DNA of 64,000 bases, taken from positions 169,350-233,349 of the forward strand of contig NZ_QBKP01000004.1 in assembly GCF_003054195.1 (NCBI RefSeq). The letters run 5' to 3'. The notes under the pieces were generated by a model. That model had not been told where the DNA came from. It saw only the letters and a list, made by a program, of their open reading frames with translations, and made no database searches. The translations under genes and the position numbers were made by a program. Of the stretch, positions 1-8,241 are shown piece after piece; the first letter of the stretch is position 1, and the number at the start of each line of letters is the position of its first letter. Origin of the DNA: Gemmobacter caeni (GTDB lineage Bacteria > Pseudomonadota > Alphaproteobacteria > Rhodobacterales > Rhodobacteraceae).

Positions 1-438
1 GTGCTGTGGGATGACGCCCAGAAGGGCAATTCGTCGCAGCAACTGAAGCCCGATGCCGAGATCCGGCGCGTGGTGATGTGCTCGGGCAAGGTCTACTATG
101 ACCTGCTGGCCGAACGGGATGCCCGAGGCGCCGATGATGTCTACCTGCTGCGGGTGGAACAGCTTTACCCCTTCCCGGCGCAATCGCTGCGCGCCGAACT
201 GGGGCGCTTCCCGCAGGCCGAGGTGGTCTGGTGTCAGGAAGAACCGAAGAACCAGGGTTACTGGAGCTTCATCGAGCCGAATATCGAATGGGTGCTGGAT
301 CAGGTCGGTGGCGCTGCGAAACGCGCGCGCTATGCCGGCCGCACGGCCTCGGCTTCGCCCGCCACCGGCCTCGCCTCCAAACACAAAGTTGAACAGGAAG
401 CGCTCGTGAATGATGCGCTGTCTTTCGAAGGGAAATAA
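1..438 (+). CDS. sucA: 2-oxoglutarate dehydrogenase E1 component, C-terminal fragment
   Basis: The window opens inside this gene; 145 C-terminal residues are visible and the true start lies upstream. E1 of the 2-oxoglutarate dehydrogenase complex uses thiamine diphosphate to decarboxylate 2-oxoglutarate and acylate the lipoyl arm of SucB in the TCA cycle. The visible part matches the last domain of SucA: a strand ending in [18 protein letters not shown], then [12 protein letters not shown] near residue 80 and a tail with [13 protein letters not shown]. The stop at 436-438 is 4 nt before the sucB start, so the two genes are one operon. The leftmost GTG at base 1 is only the edge of the window. 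Confidence 0.95.
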   Translation: MLWDDAQKGNSSQQLKPDAEIRRVVMCSGKVYYDLLAERDARGADDVYLLRVEQLYPFPAQSLRAELGRFPQAEVVWCQEEPKNQGYWSFIEPNIEWVLDQVGGAAKRARYAGRTASASPATGLASKHKVEQEALVNDALSFEGK

Positions 439-442
439 GCCA

Positions 443-1669
443 ATGACCGTTGAAGTTCGCGTTCCCGCCCTTGGCGAAAGCGTCACCGAAGCGACCATCG
501 CGACCTGGTTCAAGAAGCCGGGCGATGCCGTTGCCGTCGATGAAATCCTCTGCGAGCTGGAAACCGACAAGGTGAGCCTCGACGTGCCCTCGCCCGCCGC
601 GGGCGTGCTGGGCGAGATCGTCGCACAAGAAGGTGAAACCGTCGCTGCGGCCGCGCTGCTGGCGACGATCAACGAAGGCGCCACCGCTGCCGCAGCCCCC
701 AAGGCCGAGGCGAAAGCCGAAGCCGCCGCTGCGGTGAACTCGCCCGGTGCAGGGCCGGAAACTCCGGCTGCCCGCAAGGACGTGGAAGATGCGCCTTCGG
801 CCAAGAAAGCCATGGCCGAGGCGGGGATTTCCGCCGCGCAGGTGCAGGGCTCGGGCCGTGACGGCCGTGTGATGAAGGAAGACGTGGCCAAGGCCGTCGC
901 TTCTGCCGCTGCTGCCCCGGCGCCCGCCCCGGTTTCGGTGCCGCGCGCGCCGGTCCCGGCCGATGATGCCGCCCGCGAAGAGCGCGTCAAGATGACCAAG
1001 CTGCGCCAGACCATCGCGCGCCGCCTGAAGGACAGCCAGAATACTGCCGCCATGCTGACCACCTATAACGAGGTGGACATGTCCGGCATCATGGGCCTGC
1101 GCAACGAATACAAGGACGTGTTCGAGAAGAAGCACGGCGTGAAGCTCGGCTTCATGTCCTTCTTCGTGAAAGCCTGCTGCCACGCGCTGAAGGAAGTGCC
1201 CGAAGTCAATGCCGAGATCGACGGCACCGACATCGTCTACAAGAACTACGTCCACATGGGTGTGGCGGTGGGCACGCCCTCGGGTCTTGTGGTGCCGGTG
1301 GTGCGCGACGCCGATCAGATGGGCTTTGCGGCGATCGAGAAGAAGATCGCCGAACTGGGCGTCCGCGCCCGCGACGGCAAGCTGTCGATGGCCGAAATGG
1401 CGGGCGGCAGCTTCACCATCTCGAATGGCGGCGTCTATGGCTCGCTGATGTCCTCGCCGATCCTGAACCCGCCGCAGTCGGGGATCCTTGGCATGCACAA
1501 GATCCAGGACCGCCCGGTGGTGGTGAACGGCCAGATCGTCATCCGCCCGATGATGTATCTCGCGCTGAGCTACGATCACCGCATCGTGGACGGCAAGGGC
1601 GCCGTGACCTTCCTCGTCCGCGTGAAGGAAGCGCTGGAAGACCCGCGCCGCCTGTTGATGGATCTGTAA
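443..1669 (+). CDS. sucB: dihydrolipoyllysine-residue succinyltransferase (E2 of 2-oxoglutarate dehydrogenase)
   Basis: E2 core of the complex (408 aa): carries the swinging lipoyl arm and transfers succinyl to CoA. Domains seen in order: one lipoyl domain (about 1-77) with the modified lysine in ETDKVS (K43), an Ala/Pro-rich linker, a peripheral-subunit binding domain (about 112-150, [21 protein letters not shown]) and the catalytic domain (about 185-408) with the HRIVDG motif near residue 379. The ATG at 443 is chosen over one 11 codons earlier because the protein then begins with the canonical [13 protein letters not shown], and an AAGGGA ribosome site precedes it. It follows sucA by 4 nt and is closed by a strong terminator. 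Confidence 0.97.
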   Translation: MTVEVRVPALGESVTEATIATWFKKPGDAVAVDEILCELETDKVSLDVPSPAAGVLGEIVAQEGETVAAAALLATINEGATAAAAPKAEAKAEAAAAVNSPGAGPETPAARKDVEDAPSAKKAMAEAGISAAQVQGSGRDGRVMKEDVAKAVASAAAAPAPAPVSVPRAPVPADDAAREERVKMTKLRQTIARRLKDSQNTAAMLTTYNEVDMSGIMGLRNEYKDVFEKKHGVKLGFMSFFVKACCHALKEVPEVNAEIDGTDIVYKNYVHMGVAVGTPSGLVVPVVRDADQMGFAAIEKKIAELGVRARDGKLSMAEMAGGSFTISNGGVYGSLMSSPILNPPQSGILGMHKIQDRPVVVNGQIVIRPMMYLALSYDHRIVDGKGAVTFLVRVKEALEDPRRLLMDL

Positions 1670-1683
1670 CAATCCAGAAGAAT

Positions 1684-1717
1684 CCCGGCCCGCTCTGTTG
1701 TGGGCCGGGGTTTTTAT
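1684..1717 (+). terminator. rho-independent terminator after sucAB
   Basis: Perfect 8-bp stem CCCGGCCC (1684-1691) / GGGCCGGG (1702-1709) with a 10-nt loop, followed by GTTTTTAT. It lies 15 nt after the sucB stop and separates sucAB from the two small genes downstream. Confidence 0.85.
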
Positions 1718-1738
1718 CGCCGTGCATATAGGGGCGAC

Positions 1739-1960
1739 ATGACAACTGACGAACTCGCGCGCATTTTCAAGGATCGGTATCAGAAAGCGCCCAAGGGTCG
1801 GGTTGTGACCACGATCCATCTTTTCGGGATCGAATTTGCCTCCGCGCTGGCGGGGAAGTCGATTAAGGAAATCTGTGCGCGCGCCGATGTCCCGGTGTCC
1901 TATCACACGGAAATTCACAAAGGCATCCGCCTCGCCGAATATGTTTCGTTGAAATCATGA
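1739..1960 (+). CDS. small HTH-like protein of unknown function
   Basis: 73-aa protein, acidic and basic residues mixed, no signal peptide or membrane segment. The middle (about 35-60, GKSIKEICARADVPVSYHTEIHKG) reads like a helix-turn-helix with a short turn after 'ARADVPV', so a small DNA-binding or adaptor role is possible, but I cannot name the family. The start at 1739 is preferred to an in-frame codon at 1700 because the region upstream is the sucB terminator. The next gene starts inside its stop codon (ATGA at 1957-1960), so the two are translationally coupled. Function unknown. Confidence 0.7.
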   Translation: MTTDELARIFKDRYQKAPKGRVVTTIHLFGIEFASALAGKSIKEICARADVPVSYHTEIHKGIRLAEYVSLKS

Positions 1961-2352
1961 CTCCCGAACTCACCGCCCTCGCCCTCGCGGGCCTGCTCCA
2001 GGCCGCCCAATACCTGCTCTTCGCCATCCCGGCGAACCGGGAGCTTGGCACGGGGTATACCTCCTCGGCACGTGACCGGCCGCCGTCGCGGCAACTCTCG
2101 CAGACCACCGCCCGCCTGCAACGTGCGCTGAACAACCATTTCGAGGGGCTGATCCTGTTCACCCTCGCGGTCGCGGTTGTCACGCTGGGCGGCAGGGCCT
2201 CGGGCCTGACCGCGGCCTGTGGCTGGGTCTACCTTGGCGCCCGCATCCTCTACGTTCCGGCCTATGCCTTCGGCTGGCGCCCCTGGCGCTCGGCCATCTG
2301 GGGCGTGGGCTTCCTCGCAACCCTCACCATGATTGTGGCCAGCCTGACCTGA
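1957..2352 (+). CDS. MAPEG-family membrane protein
   Basis: 131-aa integral membrane protein of the MAPEG family (membrane-associated proteins in eicosanoid and glutathione metabolism). Four hydrophobic segments are visible (about 5-22, 62-80, 86-104, 110-130), and the family signature [13 protein letters not shown] lies near residues 50-62. Bacterial members are often annotated as glutathione-transferase-like, but catalytic activity cannot be read from sequence. The start overlaps the upstream stop by 4 nt. It sits between sucB and lpdA but has no obvious role in the dehydrogenase complex. Confidence 0.85.
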   Translation: MTPELTALALAGLLQAAQYLLFAIPANRELGTGYTSSARDRPPSRQLSQTTARLQRALNNHFEGLILFTLAVAVVTLGGRASGLTAACGWVYLGARILYVPAYAFGWRPWRSAIWGVGFLATLTMIVASLT

Positions 2353-2353
2353 C

Positions 2354-2410
2354 CTTCATCTTGGTATAAATATCCTCGGGGGTCCGGGGGCAGACAGCCC
2401 CCGGCGCTCG
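2354..2410 (-). repeat. Rhodobacterales intergenic repeat, copy A (inverted orientation)
   Basis: On the minus strand this reads CGCCGGGGGC-tgtct-GCCCCCGG ACCCCCGAGGATATTTATACCAAGATGAAG. It is a stem-loop (8-bp CCGGGGGC/GCCCCCGG) with a conserved tail ending in ATG. The same element recurs at 16363-16405 and 21000-21050, and its tail alone at 3901-3927 and 18696-18725. Here it fills the gap between the MAPEG gene and lpdA. Confidence 0.8.
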
Positions 2411-2428
2411 ACACCAAAGGAGACCGAA

Positions 2429-3817
2429 ATGGCAGAATTCGATGTGATCGTGATCGGCGGCGGCCCCGGCGGCTATGTCTGCGCCATCCGCTGTGCGCAA
2501 CTGGGCCTCAAGACCGCCGTGGTCGAAGGGCGCGAGACGCTGGGCGGCACCTGCCTGAACGTTGGCTGCATCCCGTCGAAGGCGCTGCTGCATGCGACGC
2601 ATAACCTGCACGAAGTCCATGAAAACTTTGAAAAGATGGGCCTGATGGGTGCCAAGGTCAAAGTCGACTGGGACAAGATGCAGGCCTACAAGCAGGACGT
2701 GGTGAACGGCAACACCAAGGGCATCGAATTCCTTTTCAAGAAGAACAAGGTGACCTGGCTGAAGGGCTGGGGCTCGATCCCCGCCGCCGGTCAGGTGAAG
2801 GTCGGCGACGAGGTTCACACCGCGAAGAACATCGTCATCGCCACCGGCTCGGAACCCGCGAGCCTGCCGGGCGTGACCGTGGATGAAGAGGTGGTCGTCA
2901 CTTCCACCGGCGCGCTGTCGCTGAAATCGGTGCCGAAATCGCTGGTGGTGATCGGTGCGGGCGTGATCGGGCTGGAGATGGGCTCGGTCTATGCCCGTCT
3001 GGGCGCCGAGGTGACCGTGGTCGAATATCTGGATGCCATCACCCCCGGCATGGATGCCGAAGTGGCCAAGAGCTTCCAGAAGCTGCTGGCCAAGCAGGGC
3101 ATCAAATTCGTGCTGGGCGCGGCGGTGCAGGGCACTGAGCGCACCAAGAAGGGCGCGAAAGTGTCCTACAAGCTGCGCAAGGACGAAAGCGCGCATGAGA
3201 TCGAGGCCGATGCCGTGCTGGTCGCCACCGGCCGCAAACCCTATACCGCCGGTCTGGGGCTGGAAGCCCTGGGCGTGGCGATGGAGCCGCGCGGGCAGGT
3301 CACGATCGACAGCCATTTCCAGACCAGCGTGAAGGGCATCTATGCCATCGGCGACGCGGTGGTCGGCCCGATGCTGGCCCATAAGGCCGAGGACGAGGGC
3401 ATGGCGGTGGCCGAGGTTCTGGCCGGCAAGCATGGCCATGTGAATTACGATGTCATCCCCGGCGTGATCTACACCGCGCCCGAGGTGGCTTCGGTCGGCA
3501 AGACGGAAGAGCAACTGAAGGCCGAGGGCCGTGCCTACAAGGTTGGCAAGTTCCCTTTCATGGGCAATGCGCGCGCCAAGGCGATCTTCCAGGCTGATGG
3601 TTTCGTCAAGATGCTGGCCGACAAGGAAACCGACCGGGTTCTGGGTTGCTACATCATCGGCCCCGGTGCGGGCGATCTGATCCACGAGGTCTGCGTGGCG
3701 ATGGAATTCGGCGCCTCGGCGCAGGATATCGCGCTGACCTGCCATGCCCACCCGACCTATTCGGAAGCGGTGCGCGAGGCGGCGCTGGCCTGTGGTGACG
3801 GTGCGATCCACGCCTGA
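2429..3817 (+). CDS. lpdA: dihydrolipoyl dehydrogenase (E3)
   Basis: Flavoprotein (462 aa) that reoxidises dihydrolipoyl groups of the 2-oxoacid dehydrogenase complexes with NAD+. Visible features: FAD-binding GGGPGGY near residue 9, redox-active disulfide [13 protein letters not shown] (about 38-50), NAD-binding [17 protein letters not shown] (about 177-193), second FAD motif IYAIGDAV (about 305) and the C-terminal interface catalytic pair HAHPTYSE (about 437-444). Start is an ATG with AGGAG 7 nt upstream. It lies downstream of sucAB but is separated from it by two small genes, a terminator and a repeat, so it probably has its own promoter. Confidence 0.97.
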   Translation: MAEFDVIVIGGGPGGYVCAIRCAQLGLKTAVVEGRETLGGTCLNVGCIPSKALLHATHNLHEVHENFEKMGLMGAKVKVDWDKMQAYKQDVVNGNTKGIEFLFKKNKVTWLKGWGSIPAAGQVKVGDEVHTAKNIVIATGSEPASLPGVTVDEEVVVTSTGALSLKSVPKSLVVIGAGVIGLEMGSVYARLGAEVTVVEYLDAITPGMDAEVAKSFQKLLAKQGIKFVLGAAVQGTERTKKGAKVSYKLRKDESAHEIEADAVLVATGRKPYTAGLGLEALGVAMEPRGQVTIDSHFQTSVKGIYAIGDAVVGPMLAHKAEDEGMAVAEVLAGKHGHVNYDVIPGVIYTAPEVASVGKTEEQLKAEGRAYKVGKFPFMGNARAKAIFQADGFVKMLADKETDRVLGCYIIGPGAGDLIHEVCVAMEFGASAQDIALTCHAHPTYSEAVREAALACGDGAIHA

Positions 3818-3836
3818 GGGACGCTTATCAAGCGGA

Positions 3837-3875
3837 AACGCCCCGGACTGATGTCCGGGGCGTTGCTGTTTTCAG
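3837..3875 (+). terminator. terminator after lpdA
   Basis: Perfect 12-bp stem AACGCCCCGGAC (3837-3848) / GTCCGGGGCGTT (3853-3864) with a 4-nt loop, followed by GCTGTTTTCAG. It is 19 nt after the lpdA stop and could also stop transcription coming from ecm on the other strand, since the arms end in A/T runs. Confidence 0.8.
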
Positions 3876-3879
3876 TATT

Positions 3880-3900
3880 ATGGCCCGCGATGCGGGCCAT
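3880..3900 (-). terminator. hairpin, possible ecm terminator
   Basis: Perfect 9-bp stem ATGGCCCGC / GCGGGCCAT with a 3-nt loop, 40 nt beyond the ecm stop. There is no clear U-tract after it on the minus strand, so it may only help the neighbouring bidirectional hairpin. Confidence 0.4.
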
Positions 3901-3927
3901 GGAAGATGAGTATTTGGGCAAGAAGCA
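3901..3927 (+). repeat. Rhodobacterales intergenic repeat, tail only (copy B)
   Basis: GAGTATTTGGGCAAGAAG matches the tail of copies A and C; the G/C hairpin part of the element is replaced here by a different hairpin (3880-3900). It lies just downstream of the ecm stop. Confidence 0.55.
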
Positions 3928-3940
3928 AGGGCGCTTCGGG

Positions 3941-5908
3941 TTATTCGGCCGCCACCGGCGTCGGATCGACCAGCGCCACGATGTCGAGCATGATGCGGTT
4001 CAGCTCGAAATCCTTCGGCGTATAGACGGCGGCGACGCCCATGGCGCGGAGTTTCGCGGCGTCGTCCTCGGGGATGATGCCGCCGACGACAACGGGGATG
4101 TTGCCGAGGCCTGCGGCCTTCATGCGCTCCATCGTTTCGGCAATCAGCGGCAGGTGGCTGCCCGAGAGGATCGAGAGGCCGACGACATGCGCCTCCTGCT
4201 CTGCTGCGGCGGTGACGATTTCGGCAGGGGTCAGGCGGATACCATCGTAGTGGATGTCCATGCCGCAATCGCGGGCGCGGGCGGCGATCTGTTCGGCGCC
4301 ATTGGAATGGCCGTCGAGCCCCGGTTTACCGACCAGGAACTTGAGCTGCCGGCCGAGGCGTGACGAGACGGCCGACACCGCCTCGCGGATCGGGTCCAGC
4401 CCCTCGGTGCGGTTGGAGCGGTTCTTGGACACGCCGGTCGGGCCGCGATACTGGCCGAAGGCGGCGCGCACGGTGGCGCCCCATTCGCCGGTGGTGGCAC
4501 CGGCCTTTGCGGCGGCGATGGAGGCGGGCATGACGTTGCGGCCATCGGCGCAGGCTTCGCGCAGGGTGGCGAGTGCGGTCTTGACCGCCGCCTCGTCCCG
4601 GGTTGCGCGCCATTGGGTCAGGCGTTCGATCTGGTCGCGCTCGGCGGCTTCATCCACCACCATGATGGCGCCATCGCCGGCGGTCAGCGGCGAGGGGGCG
4701 GCCTCGGTCCAGCGGTTCACCCCGACGACCACGGTTTCATTGCCTTCGATCCGGGCGATGCGTTCTGCATTGGCCTCGACCAGACGGCCCTTCATGTATT
4801 CGATGGAGGCGACAGCACCGCCCATGGCATCGATCTGCGCCAATTCTTCGCGCGCGCCCTGTTTGAGCGCATTCACCTTGGCCTCGACCGCCGGGTTGCC
4901 GTCGAACAGGTCGCCATATTCCAGCAGGTCGGTTTCATAGGCGAGGATCTGCTGCATGCGCAGCGACCATTGCTGATCCCAGGGGCGGGGCAGGCCGAGC
5001 GCCTCGTTCCAGGCGGGCAATTGCACGGCGCGGGCGCGGGCTTTTTTCGACAGCGTCACCGCCAGCATTTCGATCAGGATGCGGTAGACGTTGTTTTCCG
5101 GCTGCTGTTCGGTCAGGCCGAGCGAATTGACCTGCACGCCATAGCGGAAGCGGCGATACTTCGCATCGGTGATGCCATAGCGGTCGAGCAGGATTTCATC
5201 CCACAGGTCCACGAAGGCGCGCATCTTGCACATTTCGGTGATAAAGCGGATGCCCGCGTTCACGAAGAACGAGATGCGGCCCACCATGTTCGGGAAATCC
5301 TCGGGCGCGACCTTGCCCTTGAGGTCGTCCAGCACCGCGCAGGCGGTGGCGAGGGCAAAGGCAAGCTCTTGCTCGGGCGTCGCGCCCGCCTCTTGCAGGT
5401 GATAGGAACACACGTTCATCGGGTTCCATTTCGGCAAGTTCTTTTGCGTATAGGCCGCGACATCGGTGATCATGCGCAGGCTGGGCTTGGGCGGGCAGAT
5501 ATAGGTGCCGCGCGACAGATATTCCTTGATGATGTCGTTCTGCACGGTGCCTTGCAGTTTCGATACATCGGCGCCCTGTTCCTCGGCCACCGCGATGTAC
5601 AGCGCCAGCAGCCAGGGCGCCGTGGCGTTGATCGTCATCGAGGTGTTCATCTGTTCCAGCGGGATCTCGTCGAACAGTGCCCGCATGTCGCCCAGGTGGT
5701 TCACCGGCACGCCGACCTTGCCCACTTCGCCGCGCGACAATTCGTGATCGCTGTCATAGCCGGTCTGGGTGGGCAGGTCGAAGGCGACGGAAAGCCCGGT
5801 CTGCCCCTTGGCGAGGTTGGTGCGGTAAAGCGCATTCGACGCCTTCGCCGTGGAGTGGCCCGCATAGGTGCGGAACAGCCAGGGGGCATCTTTCTTGGCT
5901 TCGGTCAT
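3941..5908 (-). CDS. ecm: ethylmalonyl-CoA mutase
   Basis: B12-dependent mutase (655 aa) converting (2R)-ethylmalonyl-CoA to (2S)-methylsuccinyl-CoA in the ethylmalonyl-CoA pathway, the acetate-assimilation route of isocitrate-lyase-negative Rhodobacteraceae. The N-terminal TIM-barrel has TYAGHSTAKASNALYRTNL and FDLPTQTGYDSDH; the C-terminal cobalamin domain (about 520-645) has GLDGHSNGAEQIA with the cobalt-ligating His, LSILSGSHL, and VVVGGIIPEDD. Length and single-subunit layout fit Ecm/MeaA rather than the two-subunit methylmalonyl-CoA mutase. It is a single-gene unit, with a candidate promoter and palindrome just upstream. Confidence 0.92.
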   Translation of the reverse strand: MTEAKKDAPWLFRTYAGHSTAKASNALYRTNLAKGQTGLSVAFDLPTQTGYDSDHELSRGEVGKVGVPVNHLGDMRALFDEIPLEQMNTSMTINATAPWLLALYIAVAEEQGADVSKLQGTVQNDIIKEYLSRGTYICPPKPSLRMITDVAAYTQKNLPKWNPMNVCSYHLQEAGATPEQELAFALATACAVLDDLKGKVAPEDFPNMVGRISFFVNAGIRFITEMCKMRAFVDLWDEILLDRYGITDAKYRRFRYGVQVNSLGLTEQQPENNVYRILIEMLAVTLSKKARARAVQLPAWNEALGLPRPWDQQWSLRMQQILAYETDLLEYGDLFDGNPAVEAKVNALKQGAREELAQIDAMGGAVASIEYMKGRLVEANAERIARIEGNETVVVGVNRWTEAAPSPLTAGDGAIMVVDEAAERDQIERLTQWRATRDEAAVKTALATLREACADGRNVMPASIAAAKAGATTGEWGATVRAAFGQYRGPTGVSKNRSNRTEGLDPIREAVSAVSSRLGRQLKFLVGKPGLDGHSNGAEQIAARARDCGMDIHYDGIRLTPAEIVTAAAEQEAHVVGLSILSGSHLPLIAETMERMKAAGLGNIPVVVGGIIPEDDAAKLRAMGVAAVYTPKDFELNRIMLDIVALVDPTPVAAE

Positions 5909-5930
5909 GGCGGCCTCGTGAATCGGGTTG

Positions 5931-5982
5931 GCAATTTTATTGCTTGAACGAAGATATGCGGGAAAGATTATGGCATTGTCAA
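5931..5982 (-). promoter_or_regulatory. candidate ecm promoter and palindromic operator
   Basis: On the minus strand a TTGACA box (5977-5982) is followed after about 17-18 nt by GCATAT/CATATC. A perfect palindrome GCAAT-TTT-ATTGC (5931-5943) lies 23 nt before the ecm start codon, between the putative promoter and the gene. Family regulators of C2/C3 assimilation bind GCAA-type sites, but the factor cannot be named from sequence. Confidence 0.4.
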
Positions 5983-6042
5983 TTCGCCGCGTCGCAGCAT
6001 GGCCGGATTTACGCAGATGCGGCGATGGCCTAGGTTCAGGCT

Positions 6043-7395
6043 ATGACCGAAACGGTAGAGCTTCCTCTCTGGCTGGTGGTGCTGGCCCTGATCCTTGCCG
6101 CCGTGGCTGCATTGGAGCGGGTTCTGATGCCTTCGGCACGCTGGTTCCTGCGGCGGCGGGCCGAGCGGCTGGTGGCGCGGCTGAATATCCATCTGGCGCG
6201 GCCGATCCGCCCGTTCCGCCTTATGGCGCGGGCGGATCGCATCGTGCAGCTGACCTATGATTCCAAGGTGGTGCAGGCCGCGATGGACCATGCGCAGGAA
6301 ACCGGCACGCCCGAGCCTGTCGCCTTCGAGGCTGCCCGCAAGGCCGCGCGTGAAATCGTGCCGGGCTTTTCGGCGCTGGTCTATTTTGGTGTGGCGACGC
6401 GATTGGCGCGCTGGCTCAGCCGGGCGCTTTACACGGTGCGCGTGCGGCCGGTGGATGCGGCGCTGGCCGGGATCGACCGTGAGGCGACGGTGGTTTTCGT
6501 GATGAATCATCGCAGCAACATGGATTATGTGCTGGTCACCTGGCTCGTCGCCAACCGTTCAGCGCTGAGCTATGCGGTGGGGGAATGGGCCCGCGTCTGG
6601 CCGCTTTCGGCGATGATCCGGGCGATGGGCGCCTATTTCATTCGCCGTGGCTCGCGCGATCCGCTTTATCGCCGGGTGCTGGCGCGCTATGTGCAGATCA
6701 TCACCGCCGAAGGCGTGACGCAGGCGATTTTCCCCGAGGGCGGCCTGAGCCTTGATGGCCGGGTTGGCGCGGCTCGAATGGGGTTGCTTTCCTACATCTT
6801 GCAGGACTTTGGGCCGGACCATCGCGATGTGGTGTTCGTGCCGGTTGGCATCGGATATGACCGGGTGCTGGAAGATCGGCTGCTGGTCGAGGCGGCGGCC
6901 AAAGGGGAACGCAGGTTCCGGGCAGGCCCGCTGGGGGTGCTGGGGTTCCTCTGGCGTATGGCGCGGCGCAAGTGGAAAGGCACCTATTCCGGTTTTGGCC
7001 ATGCCGGGGTGGCTTTCGGGGCGCCGATATCCCTGCGGGACTGGCTGGCCACGCATCCCGCCGATGCCGAGGCGTTGGGGACGGCCCTGATGCAGCGGGT
7101 GGGCGAGGCTGTGCCGGTGCTGCCGGTACCTCTGGCCGCCGCCGCCCTGCGCAGAGGGGCGGCAGCCGTGCCGGAACTGGTGTCGCGGGCCATGGCGCTG
7201 GCGCAAGATCTGCGCGCGCAAGGCGCGGTGATGGAACTGGGTGAGGCCCCGGAGACAGCACTGGTCGGGGCGTTCGAGGTTTTGCGGATGCGGGGGATGA
7301 TGGATGCTGCGGGGCAGGTGCCTGCGGATCAGATGGCGCTGCTGGCCTTTCAGGCGGGCACCGTGGAGCAGCGGATTTCAAATTCAATAAGTTGA
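6043..7395 (+). CDS. PlsB-like glycerolipid acyltransferase
   Basis: 450-aa acyltransferase of the PlsB/PlsC superfamily, expected at the inner membrane to acylate glycerol-3-phosphate or its 1-acyl form. One N-terminal hydrophobic segment (about 6-24) precedes the catalytic block: NHRSNMD (HX4D, about residue 151), GAYFIRRGSRDPLYRRVL (about 202-219), and IFPEGGLSLDGR (about 233-244). The length and the F-I-R-R-x-S-R-D block resemble PlsB (sn-1 acyltransferase) more than short PlsC enzymes; substrate is inferred. It is divergent from ecm across a 134-bp gap. The stop codon lies inside the palindrome described at 7379-7400. Confidence 0.8.
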   Translation: MTETVELPLWLVVLALILAAVAALERVLMPSARWFLRRRAERLVARLNIHLARPIRPFRLMARADRIVQLTYDSKVVQAAMDHAQETGTPEPVAFEAARKAAREIVPGFSALVYFGVATRLARWLSRALYTVRVRPVDAALAGIDREATVVFVMNHRSNMDYVLVTWLVANRSALSYAVGEWARVWPLSAMIRAMGAYFIRRGSRDPLYRRVLARYVQIITAEGVTQAIFPEGGLSLDGRVGAARMGLLSYILQDFGPDHRDVVFVPVGIGYDRVLEDRLLVEAAAKGERRFRAGPLGVLGFLWRMARRKWKGTYSGFGHAGVAFGAPISLRDWLATHPADAEALGTALMQRVGEAVPVLPVPLAAAALRRGAAAVPELVSRAMALAQDLRAQGAVMELGEAPETALVGAFEVLRMRGMMDAAGQVPADQMALLAFQAGTVEQRISNSIS

Positions 7396-7400
7396 ATTTG
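7379..7400. promoter_or_regulatory. candidate SqrR/BigR-type operator before the DUF2892 gene
   Basis: Perfect 9-bp inverted repeat CAAATTCAA-TAAG-TTGAATTTG. Its core ATTC-N8-GAAT (7382-7397) equals the consensus I recall for SqrR, the persulfide-sensing ArsR-family repressor of Rhodobacter capsulatus. It sits 64 nt upstream of a gene for a YgaP-type transmembrane domain, a kind of gene that BigR/YgaV/SqrR regulators typically control. A candidate promoter TTGAAT/TTTATG...GCTATC overlaps or follows it. Confidence 0.55.
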
Positions 7401-7463
7401 TTTATGTGACATGCTATCTGAGTCGCAAGGGCGCATTTCGCGCCCATGGAGATGGAGCTTCAC

Positions 7464-7667
7464 ATGACCCTTGATCGCACGATCTTCCTTTTCGCCGGCG
7501 TGATGGTGCTGCTCAGCGTCGCGCTGACCGTCTGGGTGTCGCCCTACTTCGTCTGGTTCACCGTCTTTATCGGCGCGAACCTGATCCAGTCGTCGTTTAC
7601 CGGCTTCTGCCCTGCGGCCATGATCTTCCGTGCTTTCGGCATCAAGGCCGGTTGCGCCTTCCAGTAA
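7464..7667 (+). CDS. DUF2892 (YgaP-like) small membrane protein
   Basis: 67-aa protein with two transmembrane segments (about 6-25 and 28-44) and the family motif S-F-T-G-FCPAAMIFRAFGIKAGC, which carries the two cysteines. DUF2892 is the membrane domain of YgaP-type rhodaneses and also occurs alone in sulfide/persulfide detoxification loci. The ATG at 7464 is chosen over those at 7446 and 7452 because GGAG lies 6 nt upstream and the shorter protein fits the family. It is a monocistronic gene behind a SqrR-like operator, which supports a sulfur-stress role. No rhodanese or sulfide:quinone reductase gene is adjacent. Confidence 0.82.
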   Translation: MTLDRTIFLFAGVMVLLSVALTVWVSPYFVWFTVFIGANLIQSSFTGFCPAAMIFRAFGIKAGCAFQ

Positions 7668-7683
7668 GGAAATCCGCGCCCGC

Positions 7684-7745
7684 TTGACGCAGATCATGGC
7701 GGGCGCAAAATCCCCATGTGAAAATTTGTTGCATTGTAGTATAAT
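7684..7745 (+). promoter_or_regulatory. candidate FNR/FnrL-activated promoter of the universal stress gene
   Basis: TTGAC-GCAG-ATCAT (7684-7697) matches the FNR/FnrL box TTGAC/T-N4-ATCAA at 9 of 10 half-site bases. A perfect TATAAT (7740-7745) follows. If transcription starts about 7 nt after it, the box centre lies near -61.5, the classical class I FNR position. No good -35 box is seen, as expected for an activated promoter. Confidence 0.55.
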
Positions 7746-7770
7746 GCGCGAGCAACATGAGGAGGATTGA

Positions 7771-8184
7771 ATGACCCACAAGATCCTGTGCCCGACCGAC
7801 GGCACCGACCATTCGAATATCGCCGTTGCCTATGCCGCCGAACTGGCGGCCAAATCAGGGGCTGCGCTGTCGATCTGCGTCGTCAATGTGGCCCATGGCG
7901 GCGCGAAGGGCCCGCTGATCCATCACTGGACCGATGCCGAAGTCGTGGCGCTGCTTGATGCGGCGGTGGCGCTGGCCGGTCAGCACGGCGCGCCGGACGT
8001 CAAGCGCGTCGATATCGTCAGCCGCGAGGCTGCGGCGGGCATCGTCCATTATGCAGAACAGAATGGCTACGACCACATCGTCGTCGGCACCGGCGACAAG
8101 CGCGGGATTTCGCGGCTGATGCTGGGGTCAGTTGCTGCCGATGTCATGGCGCGTGCGCATTGCACGGTGACTGTGGCACGCTGA
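7771..8184 (+). CDS. universal stress protein, UspA family
   Basis: 137-aa single Usp domain, cytoplasmic, probably a homodimer. The N-terminal strand KILCPTDGTDHS carries the conserved Asp that contacts adenine, and the C-terminal region (about 106-122: IVVGTGDKRGISRLMLGSVA) is the G-2x-G-9x-G-S nucleotide-binding motif, so this is likely an ATP-binding Usp. A strong GAGGAG precedes the ATG. The FNR-like box and TATAAT promoter upstream suggest induction under low oxygen, as for usp genes near the cbb3 oxidase in Rhodobacter. It stands alone in its transcription unit. Confidence 0.9.
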   Translation: MTHKILCPTDGTDHSNIAVAYAAELAAKSGAALSICVVNVAHGGAKGPLIHHWTDAEVVALLDAAVALAGQHGAPDVKRVDIVSREAAAGIVHYAEQNGYDHIVVGTGDKRGISRLMLGSVAADVMARAHCTVTVAR

Positions 8185-8241
8185 CGCTGTTTGCCCCGGC
8201 CGGTTTCCGCTATGCTGCATCGCAGAATAAGGGGGAATCGG

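Noticed and set aside
269-1918. 549-codon open frame on the minus strand across sucB
   Set aside because: His/Arg/Gly-rich translation with no domain; it is the antisense of sucB, which has clear motifs and codon bias. Such frames are common in GC-rich DNA.
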